Assembly (NCBI GenBank): GCA_021799275.1
Contig: JAJZAT010000002.1
Coordinates: 127,293-191,292 of the forward strand
Length of the DNA stretch: 64,000 nt
From: Bacillota bacterium
GTDB taxonomy: Bacteria; Bacillota; Sulfobacillia; JAJZYS01; JAJYTV01
Reading direction: 5' to 3'
The notes beneath the pieces were generated by a model that had not been told where the DNA came from, searched no databases, and was given only the letters and a program-made list of their open reading frames with translations. Below are positions 7,374 through 19,804 of the stretch, piece after piece (position 1 is the stretch's first letter; each line of letters opens with the position of its first letter). The position numbers and the translations under genes are program-made.

Positions 7374-8791
7374 CTCGCGGCCACCTCCTCGACGGTCGCG
7401 GCCGCGGCGAACATGAGGTCCTCCCTGAGCGGCGGCGCCATCACCTGCAGCCCCACCGGCAGTCCCCCGATGGGTCGGCCCGGCACGGAGATCGCGGGCA
7501 GCCCCGCGAGGTTCGCGGGAATCGTCAAGGCGTCGGCCATGTACATCGCAAGCGGGTCCTGCGTATGTTCGCCGAGCCGGAAGGCCGTCGTCGGCGTGGT
7601 CGGGGTCAGCAGCACGTCCACCTGCTCGAAGGCCCGCAGGAACTCCTGCCGCAGCAGGGTGCGCAGGCGCTGGGCCTGGAGGTAGTAGGTGTCGTAGTAG
7701 CCGGCCGAGAGGACATAGGTGCCGAGCAGGATGCGCCGCTTCACCTCCGGTCCGAAGCCCTGGCCGCGGCTGCGGTGGTAGGACTCCACGAGGTCCTGGC
7801 CCTCGGCGCGGGGGCCGTAGCGCATGCCGTCGAACCGCGAGAGGTTCGAGGATGCCTCGGCCGGCGCGATGATGTAGTAGGCGTCGAGCGCATACTCCGT
7901 GTGCGGCAGCGTGACCTCCCGACGCCTCATGCCCTGCCGCTCGAGCGCGGCGGCCACGCGCTCGACCTCGGCGCGCACGTCCGGGGCGACCCCCTCGCGC
8001 ATGTACTCCGGGGGCACGCCGAAGGACAGCTCACGCCCGCCCTCGGCGACCGCCGCAAGGTAGTCCGGCACGGGGCTCGCCGCCGACGTCTGGTCCATCG
8101 GGTCGCCACCTGCGATCGCCCCGAGCACGGCGGCGGCGTCGCGCACATCGCGCGTCAGGGTTCCGATCTGGTCGAGCGACGACGCGAACGCGATCAACCC
8201 GTAGCGACTGACGCGGCCATAGCTCGGCTTGACACCCACGACGCCGCAGAAGGCGGCGGGCTGCCGCACCGAACCGCCCGTCTCGGACCCGAGCGCGAAA
8301 TGGCACATCCCTGCGGCCACCGCGACCGCCGAACCGCCAGAACTGCCGCCCGGCACGCGCGACGGGTCGACCGGGTTGCGCGAAGGCCCGTACGCCGAGT
8401 ACTCGGTCGAGGAGCCCATGGCGAATTCGTCGAGGTTCGTCTTGCCCACCAGGACGGCTCCCTGCTCGTCCAGCCGACGCACAGCCGTCGACGAGTAGGG
8501 CGGCAGGTAATCGCCAAGAATCTTCGAGGCCGCCGTCGTGCGGACGCCCTCCGTGAGCAGGTTGTCCTTGGCCGCCCAGGGGATCCCGTCGAAGAGCCCA
8601 CGGCGGTGCCCGCCCAGGCGCCGCTTGTCGCTCTCCTTCGCGTCCTCCAGGGAGCCTTCCGGCAGCAGGGTCAGAAACGCGTGGAGTTCCTCCTCGCGGC
8701 TCGCCACACGGTCGAGCGCTTCGCGCACCAGCTGTTCCGAGGATGTCTCGCCGCGTTCGAGCCGGTCGGCCGCCGTGTAAAGGCTCTCCAT
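7370..8791 (-). CDS. gatA: Asp-tRNA(Asn)/Glu-tRNA(Gln) amidotransferase subunit A
   Basis: The glutaminase subunit of GatCAB, 473 residues. It releases ammonia from glutamine and channels it to GatB. The amidase-signature catalytic triad is readable: Lys75 in PWAAKDNLL, the cis-Ser at 150 in PGGSSGGSAVAVAAG, and the nucleophile Ser174 in GSETGGSVRQPA. The start overlaps the gatC stop by one base and the stop overlaps gatB. Nothing about it is unusual. Confidence 0.97.
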   Translation of the reverse strand: MESLYTAADRLERGETSSEQLVREALDRVASREEELHAFLTLLPEGSLEDAKESDKRRLGGHRRGLFDGIPWAAKDNLLTEGVRTTAASKILGDYLPPYSSTAVRRLDEQGAVLVGKTNLDEFAMGSSTEYSAYGPSRNPVDPSRVPGGSSGGSAVAVAAGMCHFALGSETGGSVRQPAAFCGVVGVKPSYGRVSRYGLIAFASSLDQIGTLTRDVRDAAAVLGAIAGGDPMDQTSAASPVPDYLAAVAEGGRELSFGVPPEYMREGVAPDVRAEVERVAAALERQGMRRREVTLPHTEYALDAYYIIAPAEASSNLSRFDGMRYGPRAEGQDLVESYHRSRGQGFGPEVKRRILLGTYVLSAGYYDTYYLQAQRLRTLLRQEFLRAFEQVDVLLTPTTPTTAFRLGEHTQDPLAMYMADALTIPANLAGLPAISVPGRPIGGLPVGLQVMAPPLREDLMFAAAATVEEVAAR

Positions 8792-9081
8792 CAGGCGTCC
8801 TCCCGCATGCCCGGCACGAGCAGGTAGCGCCCGCTACGCGCCGCGGCCGAGCCCAGACCATCCTCGACGTCGAGACCGGACCTGCTCACGTCCTCCCGCA
8901 TGCCCTGCGCCGCCTCGGCGGTCCAGTAGGTGGCGCCGACGTCCCTGAGGGGCAAGGCCCTCAAGCGCTCTACGTGCTCCAGGATCGCCCCGAGATCCCG
9001 CTCAAGACGATCCGCCTCGCCCTCAGCCAGCTCAAGGCGCGCCAGTGCAGCGAGACGCTGCACAAGGCCATGCTCGGCCAC
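8791..9081 (-). CDS. gatC: Asp-tRNA(Asn)/Glu-tRNA(Gln) amidotransferase subunit C
   Basis: The small GatC subunit, 96 residues from the GTG at 9081, that wraps around GatA and stabilises the GatAB complex. The helical RLAALARLELAEGEADRLER segment and the tail ending YLLVPGMREDA are typical. The GTG is chosen over the upstream ATG because GGGAGGG sits six bases in front of it and the resulting length fits the family. Only about 37 bases separate it from the terminator-like hairpin of the upstream opp genes, leaving very little room for a promoter of its own. Confidence 0.93.
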   Translation of the reverse strand: MAEHGLVQRLAALARLELAEGEADRLERDLGAILEHVERLRALPLRDVGATYWTAEAAQGMREDVSRSGLDVEDGLGSAAARSGRYLLVPGMREDA

Positions 9082-9118
9082 AAGGATCCCTCCCACAACG
9101 ACTTGCTCAGAAGGAAAA

Positions 9119-9138
9119 GGCACCGCCTAGGCGGTGCC
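9119..9138 (-). terminator. Rho-independent terminator of the oppDF pair
   Basis: A perfect self-complementary GGCACCGCC-TA-GGCGGTGCC stem is followed on the minus strand by TTTTCCTTCT. It lies 18 bases past the oppF stop. It also sits just upstream of gatC, so it separates the two transcription units. Confidence 0.85.
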
Positions 9139-9155
9139 CCTCTGCTCCGCGAAAA

Positions 9156-10157
9156 TCAGATCGCGCGGTTCAAGAGCTGCTGGTCGAAGCTCTTGCGGAA
9201 GTGGCAGGCGACTTGGTGGCCGTTGCCGAGATCGATCAGCGGCGGCTCCTCGGCCCTGCAGACGTCCTGCGCGTAGGGGCAGCGCGTGTGGAAACGGCAA
9301 CCCGAAGGCGGATTGACCGGACTCGGCACGTCGCCCTGCAGCACGATGCGCTGGCGGTTGAGGTTCGGGTCCGGCACCGGGATGGCGGAAAGCAAGGCCT
9401 CGGTGTACGGGTGTTGCGGCCGCTCGAAGAGGTCCTTCGAGTCGGATACCTCTACCAGCTTGCCCAGGTACATCACGCCGATTCTCGTCGACATGTGCTT
9501 CACGACGTTGAGGCCGTGCGCGATGAACACGTAGGTCAGGCCGAACTTCTGCTGCAGATCGTTGAGCAGGTTCAGCACCTGGGACTGGATCGACACGTCG
9601 AGCGCCGATACGGGCTCGTCGCAGACGATCAGCTTCGGGTGCAGCGCGAGCGCGCGGGCGATGCCGATGCGCTGGCGCTGGCCACCGGAGAACTCGTGCG
9701 GGTAGCGCTTGATGTGGTACGCGGAAAGGCCCACCGTCTCCAGAAGCTCGCGCACCCGGTCGTCCTTCTCCCGGCCCGAAGCCAGGTGGTGGACGGTCAA
9801 GGGCTCGCCGACGATCTCACCGACCGTCATGCGCGGGTTCAGCGAGGAGTACGGGTCCTGGAAGATGATCTGCATGTCGCGGCGCTGGCGGCGCAGCTCC
9901 TCGCGGCCCAGCTTGAAGATCGACTTGCCCTCGAAGACCACGTCGCCCGAGGTAGCGTCGTCGAGGCGCAGCATGACGCGCCCGGTCGTGGTCTTGCCAC
10001 AGCCGGACTCGCCGACGAGACCGAACGTCTCGCCCTGATAGACGTCGAAGCTGACATCGTCGATCGCGTGCACATGTGCGCGCACGGTCGAAAACAGGCC
10101 TCCGCGGACCGGGAAATACTTCTTCAGGTTCTGTACCGAAACGAGCGGCTCGCTCAC
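9156..10157 (-). CDS. oligopeptide/dipeptide ABC transporter ATP-binding protein, OppF-like
   Basis: A 333-residue peptide-transporter ATPase. Walker A is GESGCGKTT at 49-57, the signature is [15 protein letters not shown], and Walker B is [12 protein letters not shown]. The C-terminal oligopeptide-transporter domain with [14 protein letters not shown], which in this family can bind an iron-sulfur cluster, is present. The switch region reads FIAHGLNVV where FIAHDLSVV is usual; the histidine is kept. The GTG start overlaps the oppD stop (GTGA), which excludes a longer N-terminus. Permease and binding-protein genes are not adjacent; see the dppBC-like pair at 36193-38015. Confidence 0.92.
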   Translation of the reverse strand: MSEPLVSVQNLKKYFPVRGGLFSTVRAHVHAIDDVSFDVYQGETFGLVGESGCGKTTTGRVMLRLDDATSGDVVFEGKSIFKLGREELRRQRRDMQIIFQDPYSSLNPRMTVGEIVGEPLTVHHLASGREKDDRVRELLETVGLSAYHIKRYPHEFSGGQRQRIGIARALALHPKLIVCDEPVSALDVSIQSQVLNLLNDLQQKFGLTYVFIAHGLNVVKHMSTRIGVMYLGKLVEVSDSKDLFERPQHPYTEALLSAIPVPDPNLNRQRIVLQGDVPSPVNPPSGCRFHTRCPYAQDVCRAEEPPLIDLGNGHQVACHFRKSFDQQLLNRAI

Positions 10158-11143
10158 GATGCCTCGACCTCCCTGCGCTCGCCCGGCGGGATAATGCAGC
10201 GCGCCACGACGCCGTCCCCTGCGTCGCCCAACTCCGGCGGAGCCGCGTTGCAGCGGTCCTCTGCGTAGGGGCAACGCGGGGCAAACCGGCAACCGGGCGG
10301 CAAGTGGAGCGGGTTCGGCACGATACCCTCGATCGTGTGCAGGCGCCCGGCCGGTTGGTCAAGCCTCGGAATCGACCGGAGCAACCCTTCCGTGTACGGG
10401 TGATAGGGCCGCCGGTAGAGTGTCTTGACGTCGGCTTCCTCCACCACCTGGCCGCCGTACATGACGACGACGCGCTGCGCCATCTCGGCGACAACGCCCA
10501 GGTCGTGGGTGATGAACAGGATCGACATGCCGTACTGGTCCTTGAGCTCCTTCATCAGCTCGAGGATCTGGGCCTGGATCGTCACGTCAAGCGCTGTGGT
10601 GGGCTCGTCCGCGATCAGCAGCTTCGGCTTGCACGCCAATGCCATGGCGATCATGACCCTCTGGCGCATACCGCCGGACATCTGGTGCGGGTACTCGTGA
10701 ACACGGCGTTCCGGCAGCGAAATGCCGACGCGCCGCAGCATGTCGATCGTCTGATCCAGGGCATCCTTCTTTGAAATGTCCTGGTGGATCAGCAGGGTCT
10801 CAGCGATCTGGTCGCCGACCGTGTAAACGGGGTTCAGCGACGTCATCGGCTCCTGGAAGATCATCGAGATCTCGTTGCCGCGAAGCTGGCGCATCTCCGG
10901 ATCGGAGATCTTGGTAAGGTCACGGCCACGGAACACGATCGAACCCGACGCGATGCGTCCAGGCGGCTGCAGCAGCCGCATGACGGAGAAGGCCGTTACG
11001 CTCTTGCCGCAGCCCGACTCGCCTACGATGGCGAGTGTCTCGCCCTCGTCGATCGAGAACGATACACCGTCGACAGCCTTGACCAGTCCATCGTCCGTCG
11101 GGAATTCGGTGTGGAGGTCCGTAACCTGTAGGAGCTCCGCCAA
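10154..11143 (-). CDS. oligopeptide/dipeptide ABC transporter ATP-binding protein, OppD-like
   Basis: The partner ATPase, 329 residues, energising peptide import at the inner face of the membrane. Walker A is GESGCGKS with Lys47, the Q-loop is [11 protein letters not shown], the signature [15 protein letters not shown], and Walker [15 protein letters not shown]; the C-terminal motif is [14 protein letters not shown]. The start is TTG at 11143 with AAGGGGG seven bases upstream. It is the first gene of a two-gene operon that has its own promoter and ends in a clear terminator. Confidence 0.93.
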   Translation of the reverse strand: MAELLQVTDLHTEFPTDDGLVKAVDGVSFSIDEGETLAIVGESGCGKSVTAFSVMRLLQPPGRIASGSIVFRGRDLTKISDPEMRQLRGNEISMIFQEPMTSLNPVYTVGDQIAETLLIHQDISKKDALDQTIDMLRRVGISLPERRVHEYPHQMSGGMRQRVMIAMALACKPKLLIADEPTTALDVTIQAQILELMKELKDQYGMSILFITHDLGVVAEMAQRVVVMYGGQVVEEADVKTLYRRPYHPYTEGLLRSIPRLDQPAGRLHTIEGIVPNPLHLPPGCRFAPRCPYAEDRCNAAPPELGDAGDGVVARCIIPPGERREVEAS

Positions 11144-11187
11144 ACCTGTTCCCCCTTAACTAATGCACAACGAAAAATCACACCAAG

Positions 11188-11215
11188 ATTGGACTATTCG
11201 CCGGGTCTAGGTCAA
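11188..11215 (-). promoter_or_regulatory. candidate sigma-A promoter for oppDF
   Basis: On the minus strand TTGACC (11215-11210) is followed after 16 bases by TCCAAT (11193-11188). The start of transcription would fall around 11181, about 38 bases before the oppD start. The region between ligA and oppD is AT-richer than its surroundings, which supports a promoter. Confidence 0.45.
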
Positions 11216-11224
11216 TCCCTTTCT

Positions 11225-15423
<4,199 letters not shown>

Positions 15424-15430
15424 ATGTGCT

Positions 15431-15436
15431 AGTATA
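15431..15436 (-). promoter_or_regulatory. possible -10 element for leaderless pcrA transcript
   Basis: TATACT lies on the minus strand with exactly seven bases between it and the pcrA ATG, where transcription would normally begin. I see no convincing -35 hexamer at 16-18 bases, so the element is tentative. Confidence 0.35.
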
Positions 15437-15488
15437 CGGCCTGCAGGCTGTGCTGCGGGTGTTTGGCAGACGCTAGTTGCGGACGCCA

Positions 15489-15511
15489 CGCGACCGTCTG
15501 TTACGGTCGCG
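15489..15511. promoter_or_regulatory. 8-bp inverted repeat between pcrA and uppP
   Basis: CGCGACCG (15489-15496) and CGGTCGCG (15504-15511) form a perfect stem with a seven-base loop in the divergent promoter region. There is no T-run on either side. It could be a shared operator or a 5'-UTR hairpin for uppP. Confidence 0.4.
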
Positions 15512-15614
15512 TTAAGGTTGCCTGAACGCGCCGCACGGGGCAGGACCGTCTCGGACGGCAAGCGAAAGTCCACGACTGGCAAAAACTCGGCGCGCATTCG
15601 GGGGAGGCTTTCAC

Positions 15615-16445
15615 CTGCATACGATCGAGGTCATCGTCCTCGCGGTGATCCAGGGCCTGACGGAACTCTTCCCGATCAGCTCCGTCGGGCACAACGTGAT
15701 CATTCCGAGGCTTCTCCACTGGCACCTGAACCAGACGGGCCCCGCCTTCCTGCCGTTCGTGGTCGTCCTGCACCTCGGCACCGCCGTGGCTCTCCTGATC
15801 TTCTTCTGGCGGGACTGGATCGACGTGGTGCGGGGCATCTTCGGCCGCGGCGACGATGTCGAGGCCAACCGCCACCTCTTCGACCTGCTGCTGGTCGGCA
15901 CGATCCCGGCCATCTTCCTCGGTTTCTTCCTCGAAAGCTTCTTCAAGTCGCTGTTCGGCTCGCTCGCGCTGGCGTCCGTCATGCTGATCGTCAACGGCGT
16001 CGCCCTGTACTTCGGCGGCCGCAGCCGCCGGAGCGGGCAGAAGACGCTCAAGGACATCGGCTGGCGCGAGGCGATCGTCGTGGGGCTCGCCGAGTCCGCC
16101 GCGCTCATCCCGGGCATCTCGCGCGACGGCGCCAGCATGATCGCGGGCCTCGCCTATGGCCTCAAGACGTCCGAGGCGGCGCGCTACGCCTTCCTGCTCG
16201 CGTTCCCCGTCATCCTCGGCGCCGGCGTGCTGGAAGTGCCCAAGCTGACCGCGGGCAGCATCGCCCCGGGCATGTTGCCGCTCGCCATCCTGGGCGGCGT
16301 GATCGCCGCGGTCGTGGCCTACTTCTCGGTCGCTTTCCTCACGCGCTACTTCCGCCAGCGCCAGGGTGACGCCCTGCGTCCCTTCGCCTACTACTGCTGG
16401 CTCGTCGGCCTCGTCGGCGTGCTGGGCGCGGCCCTGCACTTCTGA
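15615..16445 (+). CDS. uppP: undecaprenyl-diphosphatase, UppP/BacA family, CTG start
   Basis: An integral-membrane phosphatase of 276 residues, normally recycling undecaprenyl pyrophosphate in wall synthesis and giving bacitracin tolerance. The QGLTELFPIS motif near the N-terminus and the second motif IPGISRDGAS identify the family. Both deviate a little: PISSVGHN where PISSSGHL is common, and SRDGAS where SRSGAT is common. The start is CTG at 15615 with GGGGGAGG seven bases upstream; the first GTG (15645) would cut off the first transmembrane residues. About seven or eight hydrophobic helices are evident. It could be a paralogue with altered substrate. Confidence 0.86.
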   Translation: MHTIEVIVLAVIQGLTELFPISSVGHNVIIPRLLHWHLNQTGPAFLPFVVVLHLGTAVALLIFFWRDWIDVVRGIFGRGDDVEANRHLFDLLLVGTIPAIFLGFFLESFFKSLFGSLALASVMLIVNGVALYFGGRSRRSGQKTLKDIGWREAIVVGLAESAALIPGISRDGASMIAGLAYGLKTSEAARYAFLLAFPVILGAGVLEVPKLTAGSIAPGMLPLAILGGVIAAVVAYFSVAFLTRYFRQRQGDALRPFAYYCWLVGLVGVLGAALHF

Positions 16446-16455
16446 ACCCATGCAG

Positions 16456-16493
16456 GCGCAGCCGCCCGCCGACTTTTCGGCGGGCGGCTGCGC
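16456..16493 (+). terminator. strong hairpin after uppP
   Basis: A perfect 17-bp stem (arms 16456-16472 and 16477-16493) closes a CTTT loop ten bases past the uppP stop. Only a weak TTCTGCTC follows. It most likely terminates or protects the uppP transcript. Confidence 0.7.
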
Positions 16494-16566
16494 TTCTGCT
16501 CGGACCACGCCGCCTTGACGCCATTTCCCAGCGTCGTGACACAGGCACAGCGCCACGCTACTTGGC

Positions 16567-16686
16567 ATGATGCGACGAGCGGTTCTCCTCCCCACGCTTC
16601 TCCTGACCCTCGCCCTCGCCGAAGGCACCGCTAGGCCCAATTGCCAGGGTGACGCAAAGGCCCCGGCGCCAAGCTATCGGCCATGA
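16567..16686 (+). CDS. possible 39-residue secreted peptide coupled to the amidase gene
   Basis: A short frame starting ATG-ATG at 16567 encodes a signal-peptide-like sequence (MMRRAVLLPTLLLTLALA) followed by about 20 polar residues with one cysteine. Its stop overlaps the start of the next gene as ATGA. The N-terminus resembles that of the downstream protein (MMQRILLLAALVAG), so it may be a duplicated signal segment or a leader that couples translation. No clear ribosome binding site precedes it. I do not recognise a family and it may not be expressed. Confidence 0.3.
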   Translation: MMRRAVLLPTLLLTLALAEGTARPNCQGDAKAPAPSYRP

Positions 16687-17828
16687 TGCAACGCATACTC
16701 CTGCTGGCCGCGCTCGTCGCTGGCCTTATGGCACCTCTCGGACACGCGAACGCCGCCTTCACGCCCCTGACGCCCGACGAACAGGCCGTCAAGACGGCGC
16801 TCGCTTCGCTTGTGCGCCAGGAGAATAAGGCGATCCTGAGCGGAGACGACCAGCGCCTTCAGGCCGTTTTCCTGCCCGGCGGCAAGTCCCGGGAAGCCCT
16901 CGGCGAGGCCAAGGAGCGGCGCAGGTTCCTGCGCGCCTGGGCCGCGGCCAGAGGGCTGCGGGTGATGTCTGTCAAGGTCTCGCTGCGGACGCCGCACATC
17001 ACCTTCCGCACCAGGGATCGCGTCCAGGTGTTCGCCGTCGTGTCGGAGGCCTACACGTACCGCTACATGGGCGAGGACATCGACCACGACTTCGGGCTCG
17101 GCGTCCGGCACGACTACTTCCTGACGCGCGAAGGCGGTCGCTGGTACATCCAGGCCGACTACTTCACCGACCCCCTGGACCAGGACACCCGCATCCCCCA
17201 GCCGGCGACGCCCGAGATCGGGGTCGCGGCCCACGGGCCGGCGCCGACGAAGGTCACCGATGTCGGGGGCCAGGACGCGGCGGCCTACGCCGACCGCTAC
17301 TGCGGCGCCGCGCCGGGCTGCGGCAACGGCGGGCTCTACAACAGCCACTACAACAACTACAACGGCGACGGTGGCGACTGCACGAACTTCGTCTCGCAAG
17401 CGCTCAAGGCGGGCGGGCTGCGCGAGTCTCAGAGCTGGAGCTACGACCAGAGGCGCGGCGAGGGCAGTCGGGCCTGGTCGAACGCCGAGGGGCTCAGAGA
17501 CTACCTCGACGGGTCAGGGCGGGCCGATATCTTCGCAGGTGGCCGCTACGCCGACGTGACGAGGCCGACCCTCCGTCACCCCCAAGGCGCCGCCCGGGAT
17601 CTGCGGACGGGGGACCTCATCACCTACATCGAGCGCGGAACGGCCGTGCACTCGGGCTTGGTGGTCGCGTTCGACGAACGCGGGGTCCCGCTCGTCGACA
17701 CCCACACGAGCGACCGGTACCACGTTCCCTGGGATCTCGGCTGGGACCGCACGACGCGCTACCTCTTCTGGCACGTCCACTATCCACAACCCAAAGCTCC
17801 ACCGTTGCCTTCCGCGCACGGCAGCTGA
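16683..17828 (+). CDS. secreted protein with C-terminal amidase domain (amidase_6 type)
   Basis: A 381-residue exported protein. Residues 1-24 are a signal peptide ending GHANA. Residues 30-180 hold an uncharacterised, mixed domain, and residues 197-375 match the putative amidase domain common in spore-forming Bacillota: GGDCTNFVSQALKAGG with the likely nucleophile Cys233, and AVHSGLVVAF with His323. Such domains resemble NlpC/P60-like cysteine hydrolases and probably act on cell-wall peptides. The start overlaps the small upstream frame. It ends before a convergent hairpin shared with the beta-oxidation operon. Confidence 0.82.
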   Translation: MMQRILLLAALVAGLMAPLGHANAAFTPLTPDEQAVKTALASLVRQENKAILSGDDQRLQAVFLPGGKSREALGEAKERRRFLRAWAAARGLRVMSVKVSLRTPHITFRTRDRVQVFAVVSEAYTYRYMGEDIDHDFGLGVRHDYFLTREGGRWYIQADYFTDPLDQDTRIPQPATPEIGVAAHGPAPTKVTDVGGQDAAAYADRYCGAAPGCGNGGLYNSHYNNYNGDGGDCTNFVSQALKAGGLRESQSWSYDQRRGEGSRAWSNAEGLRDYLDGSGRADIFAGGRYADVTRPTLRHPQGAARDLRTGDLITYIERGTAVHSGLVVAFDERGVPLVDTHTSDRYHVPWDLGWDRTTRYLFWHVHYPQPKAPPLPSAHGS

Positions 17829-17834
17829 CGCGAA

Positions 17835-17863
17835 GCGGGGCGAGGCACAAGGCCCCGCCCCGC
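17835..17863. terminator. hairpin between convergent amidase and ech genes
   Basis: GCGGGGCGAGGC pairs with GCCCCGCCCCGC-type sequence (17852-17863) with one mismatch around an ACAAG loop. It lies seven bases after the plus-strand gene and twelve before the minus-strand stop, so it could end both transcripts, although no T-run is present. Confidence 0.55.
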
Positions 17864-17874
17864 GAAGACGTCCC

Positions 17875-18642
17875 TCAGCGCCCGGTGAACTGGGGCTTGC
17901 GCTTTTGCAAGAACGCCATGACACCTTCGGCCGCGTCCTGGGTCTGGGTCAGGCGCTCCATCGCCTCGCCCTCGCTCAGGTGGCCTGCCTCGGCGCCCGT
18001 GTCGGCCCAGGTGCGCAGGGCGGCCTTCGCCGCCGCCAGCGCGAGAGGCGGCTTCTCCGCCAGGCGTCGCGCCAGGTTGCGCGCCTGGTCGCGGAGTTCG
18101 TCGTCCGGATAGCTCTTCAGCACGAGGCCCGCGGCCTCCGCCTCTTCCGCGCGCATCAGGCGGCCGCTCAGGATCAGTTCCGCCGCGCGCTGCTGGCCGA
18201 TCGCCGCCGGCAGGCGCTGGGTGCCGCCCCAGCCCGGGATGATGCCAAGGTTGATTTCGGGCTGGCCGAACCGGGCCGTCTTGGCGCAGATGCGCAGGTC
18301 CGTAAGGAGCGCGAGCTCGAGTCCGCCGCCGACGCAGAGGCCGTTCACCGCCGCGATCACGGGCTTTGGGAAGTCCGAGAGTTCCCGGTAGACCTCGCGC
18401 CCGCGCCGCATCAGGGCGAGGGGGCCGGTCTGGGCGGCCGACGCGAGGTCCGCGCCGGCGGAGAAGAAGGCGCCTTCCCCCGTCAAGACGACGACGCGCA
18501 CGCCCTCGTCCTGCTCCAGGGAGCGGAACGTCTCGAGAAGCCCGTCGAGCACCTCCTGCGAGATGGCGTTGACGGGAGGGTGGCTGAGCTGCACCGTCGC
18601 GATGAGCCCCTCGCGCGTCACGCGCACGAGCTCAGTACTCAA
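17875..18642 (-). CDS. enoyl-CoA hydratase
   Basis: A 255-residue crotonase-fold enzyme that hydrates trans-2-enoyl-CoA to 3-hydroxyacyl-CoA, the second step of the beta-oxidation cycle. The oxyanion-hole segment GEGAFFSAGADL and the two catalytic glutamates, Glu109 in GGGLELAL and Glu129 in FGQPEINLGIIPGWGGTQRL, are present. The TTG start at 18642 lies inside the end of the upstream hydroxyacyl-CoA dehydrogenase fragment gene (11-base overlap). It is the last gene of the fatty-acid operon. Confidence 0.93.
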   Translation of the reverse strand: MSTELVRVTREGLIATVQLSHPPVNAISQEVLDGLLETFRSLEQDEGVRVVVLTGEGAFFSAGADLASAAQTGPLALMRRGREVYRELSDFPKPVIAAVNGLCVGGGLELALLTDLRICAKTARFGQPEINLGIIPGWGGTQRLPAAIGQQRAAELILSGRLMRAEEAEAAGLVLKSYPDDELRDQARNLARRLAEKPPLALAAAKAALRTWADTGAEAGHLSEGEAMERLTQTQDAAEGVMAFLQKRKPQFTGR

Positions 18643-18940
18643 GGAAGCCCCTCCCCGCCTGGGCGCCGGTCCGGCCCGCCTGGACGAGCTCGCGCAGGCG
18701 CCGCGGCGGCGCGAACCGCTCGCCCCAGCGCCCTTCGAGTTCCTCGAGGCGCCTTAGCACCACGTCGAGTCCCGTCTTGTCGGCGGCCGCGAGGGGCCCT
18801 TCGGGCAGCCCCGCGCCGGCGCGCATCGCGATGTCGATCTCCCTGGCGCTCGAGATGCCCTCGTCGAGACAGCGCACCGCCTCGAGCAGCACCGCGTAGC
18901 GGAAGCGGTCCAGGAGTTCCAATTCCTTGTCGTCAGCCAT
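18632..18940 (-). CDS. stand-alone 3-hydroxyacyl-CoA dehydrogenase C-terminal domain
   Basis: A 102-residue helical protein that matches one copy of the C-terminal (dimerisation/substrate) domain of 3-hydroxyacyl-CoA dehydrogenases: FRYAVLLEAVRCLDEGI, an AMRAGAGLPEGPLAAADK segment and the ending TGAQAGRGFLEY. It has no NAD-binding part. It sits between hbd (12 bases after its stop) and ech (overlapping it). In FadN or FadB enzymes a second copy of this domain lies between the dehydrogenase and hydratase parts, so I infer that hbd, this protein and ech assemble into a split multifunctional enzyme. Confidence 0.82.
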   Translation of the reverse strand: MADDKELELLDRFRYAVLLEAVRCLDEGISSAREIDIAMRAGAGLPEGPLAAADKTGLDVVLRRLEELEGRWGERFAPPRRLRELVQAGRTGAQAGRGFLEY

Positions 18941-18952
18941 CTTCCGGCCTCC

Positions 18953-19804
18953 TCAGCCCGTGTAGGTGTAGAAGCCCTGACCGGTCTTCGCGCCGCGCTT
19001 GCCTGCCGCGATCAGGGCGGCGATGCGGTCACCGAGGTCGAAGCGGTCGCCGTAGGCGGCCTTCAGCGTCTCCGAGACCTCTTGCGCGATGTCGAGGCCG
19101 AGGGCGTCCGCGAGGGCGTAGGGGCCCATCGGTGCGAGCCCGGACGCCGCCACCGCGGCGTCGATCCGCGCCGGCTCGAGCCCGAGGTCGCGCTCGGCGC
19201 GGAACACCTCGGCGAGGCCCGCCATGAGGACGCGGTTCACGAGGAAGCCCGGGCACTCCTTGACCCGCACCGGGATGCGGCGGATGCCCTCCACGAACTC
19301 CACGCCGGAGTCGACCGTCTCGTCGTCGGTCGCGTCGCCGCCGATCACTTCGACGAGCCGCATCACCGAGGCCGGGAAGAAGAAGTGCAGGCCGAGGAAG
19401 CGCGACGGCTTCTCGAGCCCCTTCGCGACCTCGCTCACCGGCAGCGCGGAGGTGTTGGTCGCGATCATCGCCGTCCGTGGCAGGTTCCCCTCGACTTCCC
19501 GCAGCACCGAGCGCTTCAGGTCGAGCTTCTCGGGCACCGCCTCGATCGCGAGATCCACGTCCGCGAAGCCCTGGTAGTCGAGCTGGGCCGTGACCAGCGC
19601 GAAGTGGTCCTCGGCCTCGCGCTCCGTCATGCGCCCACGCTGGACGCGCCGCTCATAGATGCCCTTGATGTGCTTCATGCCGCGCGCGAGCTGCTTCTCG
19701 TCGACATCCTTCAGGATGACCGGCAGCCCCGAGAGGGAGATCACCTGCGCGATCTCCGCGCCCATCGTGCCGGCGCCGATCACGGCCGCCTTGAAGACGT
19801 ACAT
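18953..19804 (-). CDS. 3-hydroxyacyl-CoA dehydrogenase
   Basis: A 283-residue NAD-dependent enzyme oxidising L-3-hydroxyacyl-CoA to 3-ketoacyl-CoA. The Rossmann motif is VIGAGTMGAEIAQ at 8-20. Catalytic positions are in NTSALPVSEVA, GLHFFFP and NRVLMAGLAEV, and the C-terminal domain ends with KTGQGFYTY. The ATG at 19804 overlaps the thiolase stop (TGATG), which rules out the long upstream extension of the frame. It belongs with the adjacent C-terminal-domain and hydratase genes. Confidence 0.94.
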   Translation of the reverse strand: MYVFKAAVIGAGTMGAEIAQVISLSGLPVILKDVDEKQLARGMKHIKGIYERRVQRGRMTEREAEDHFALVTAQLDYQGFADVDLAIEAVPEKLDLKRSVLREVEGNLPRTAMIATNTSALPVSEVAKGLEKPSRFLGLHFFFPASVMRLVEVIGGDATDDETVDSGVEFVEGIRRIPVRVKECPGFLVNRVLMAGLAEVFRAERDLGLEPARIDAAVAASGLAPMGPYALADALGLDIAQEVSETLKAAYGDRFDLGDRIAALIAAGKRGAKTGQGFYTYTG

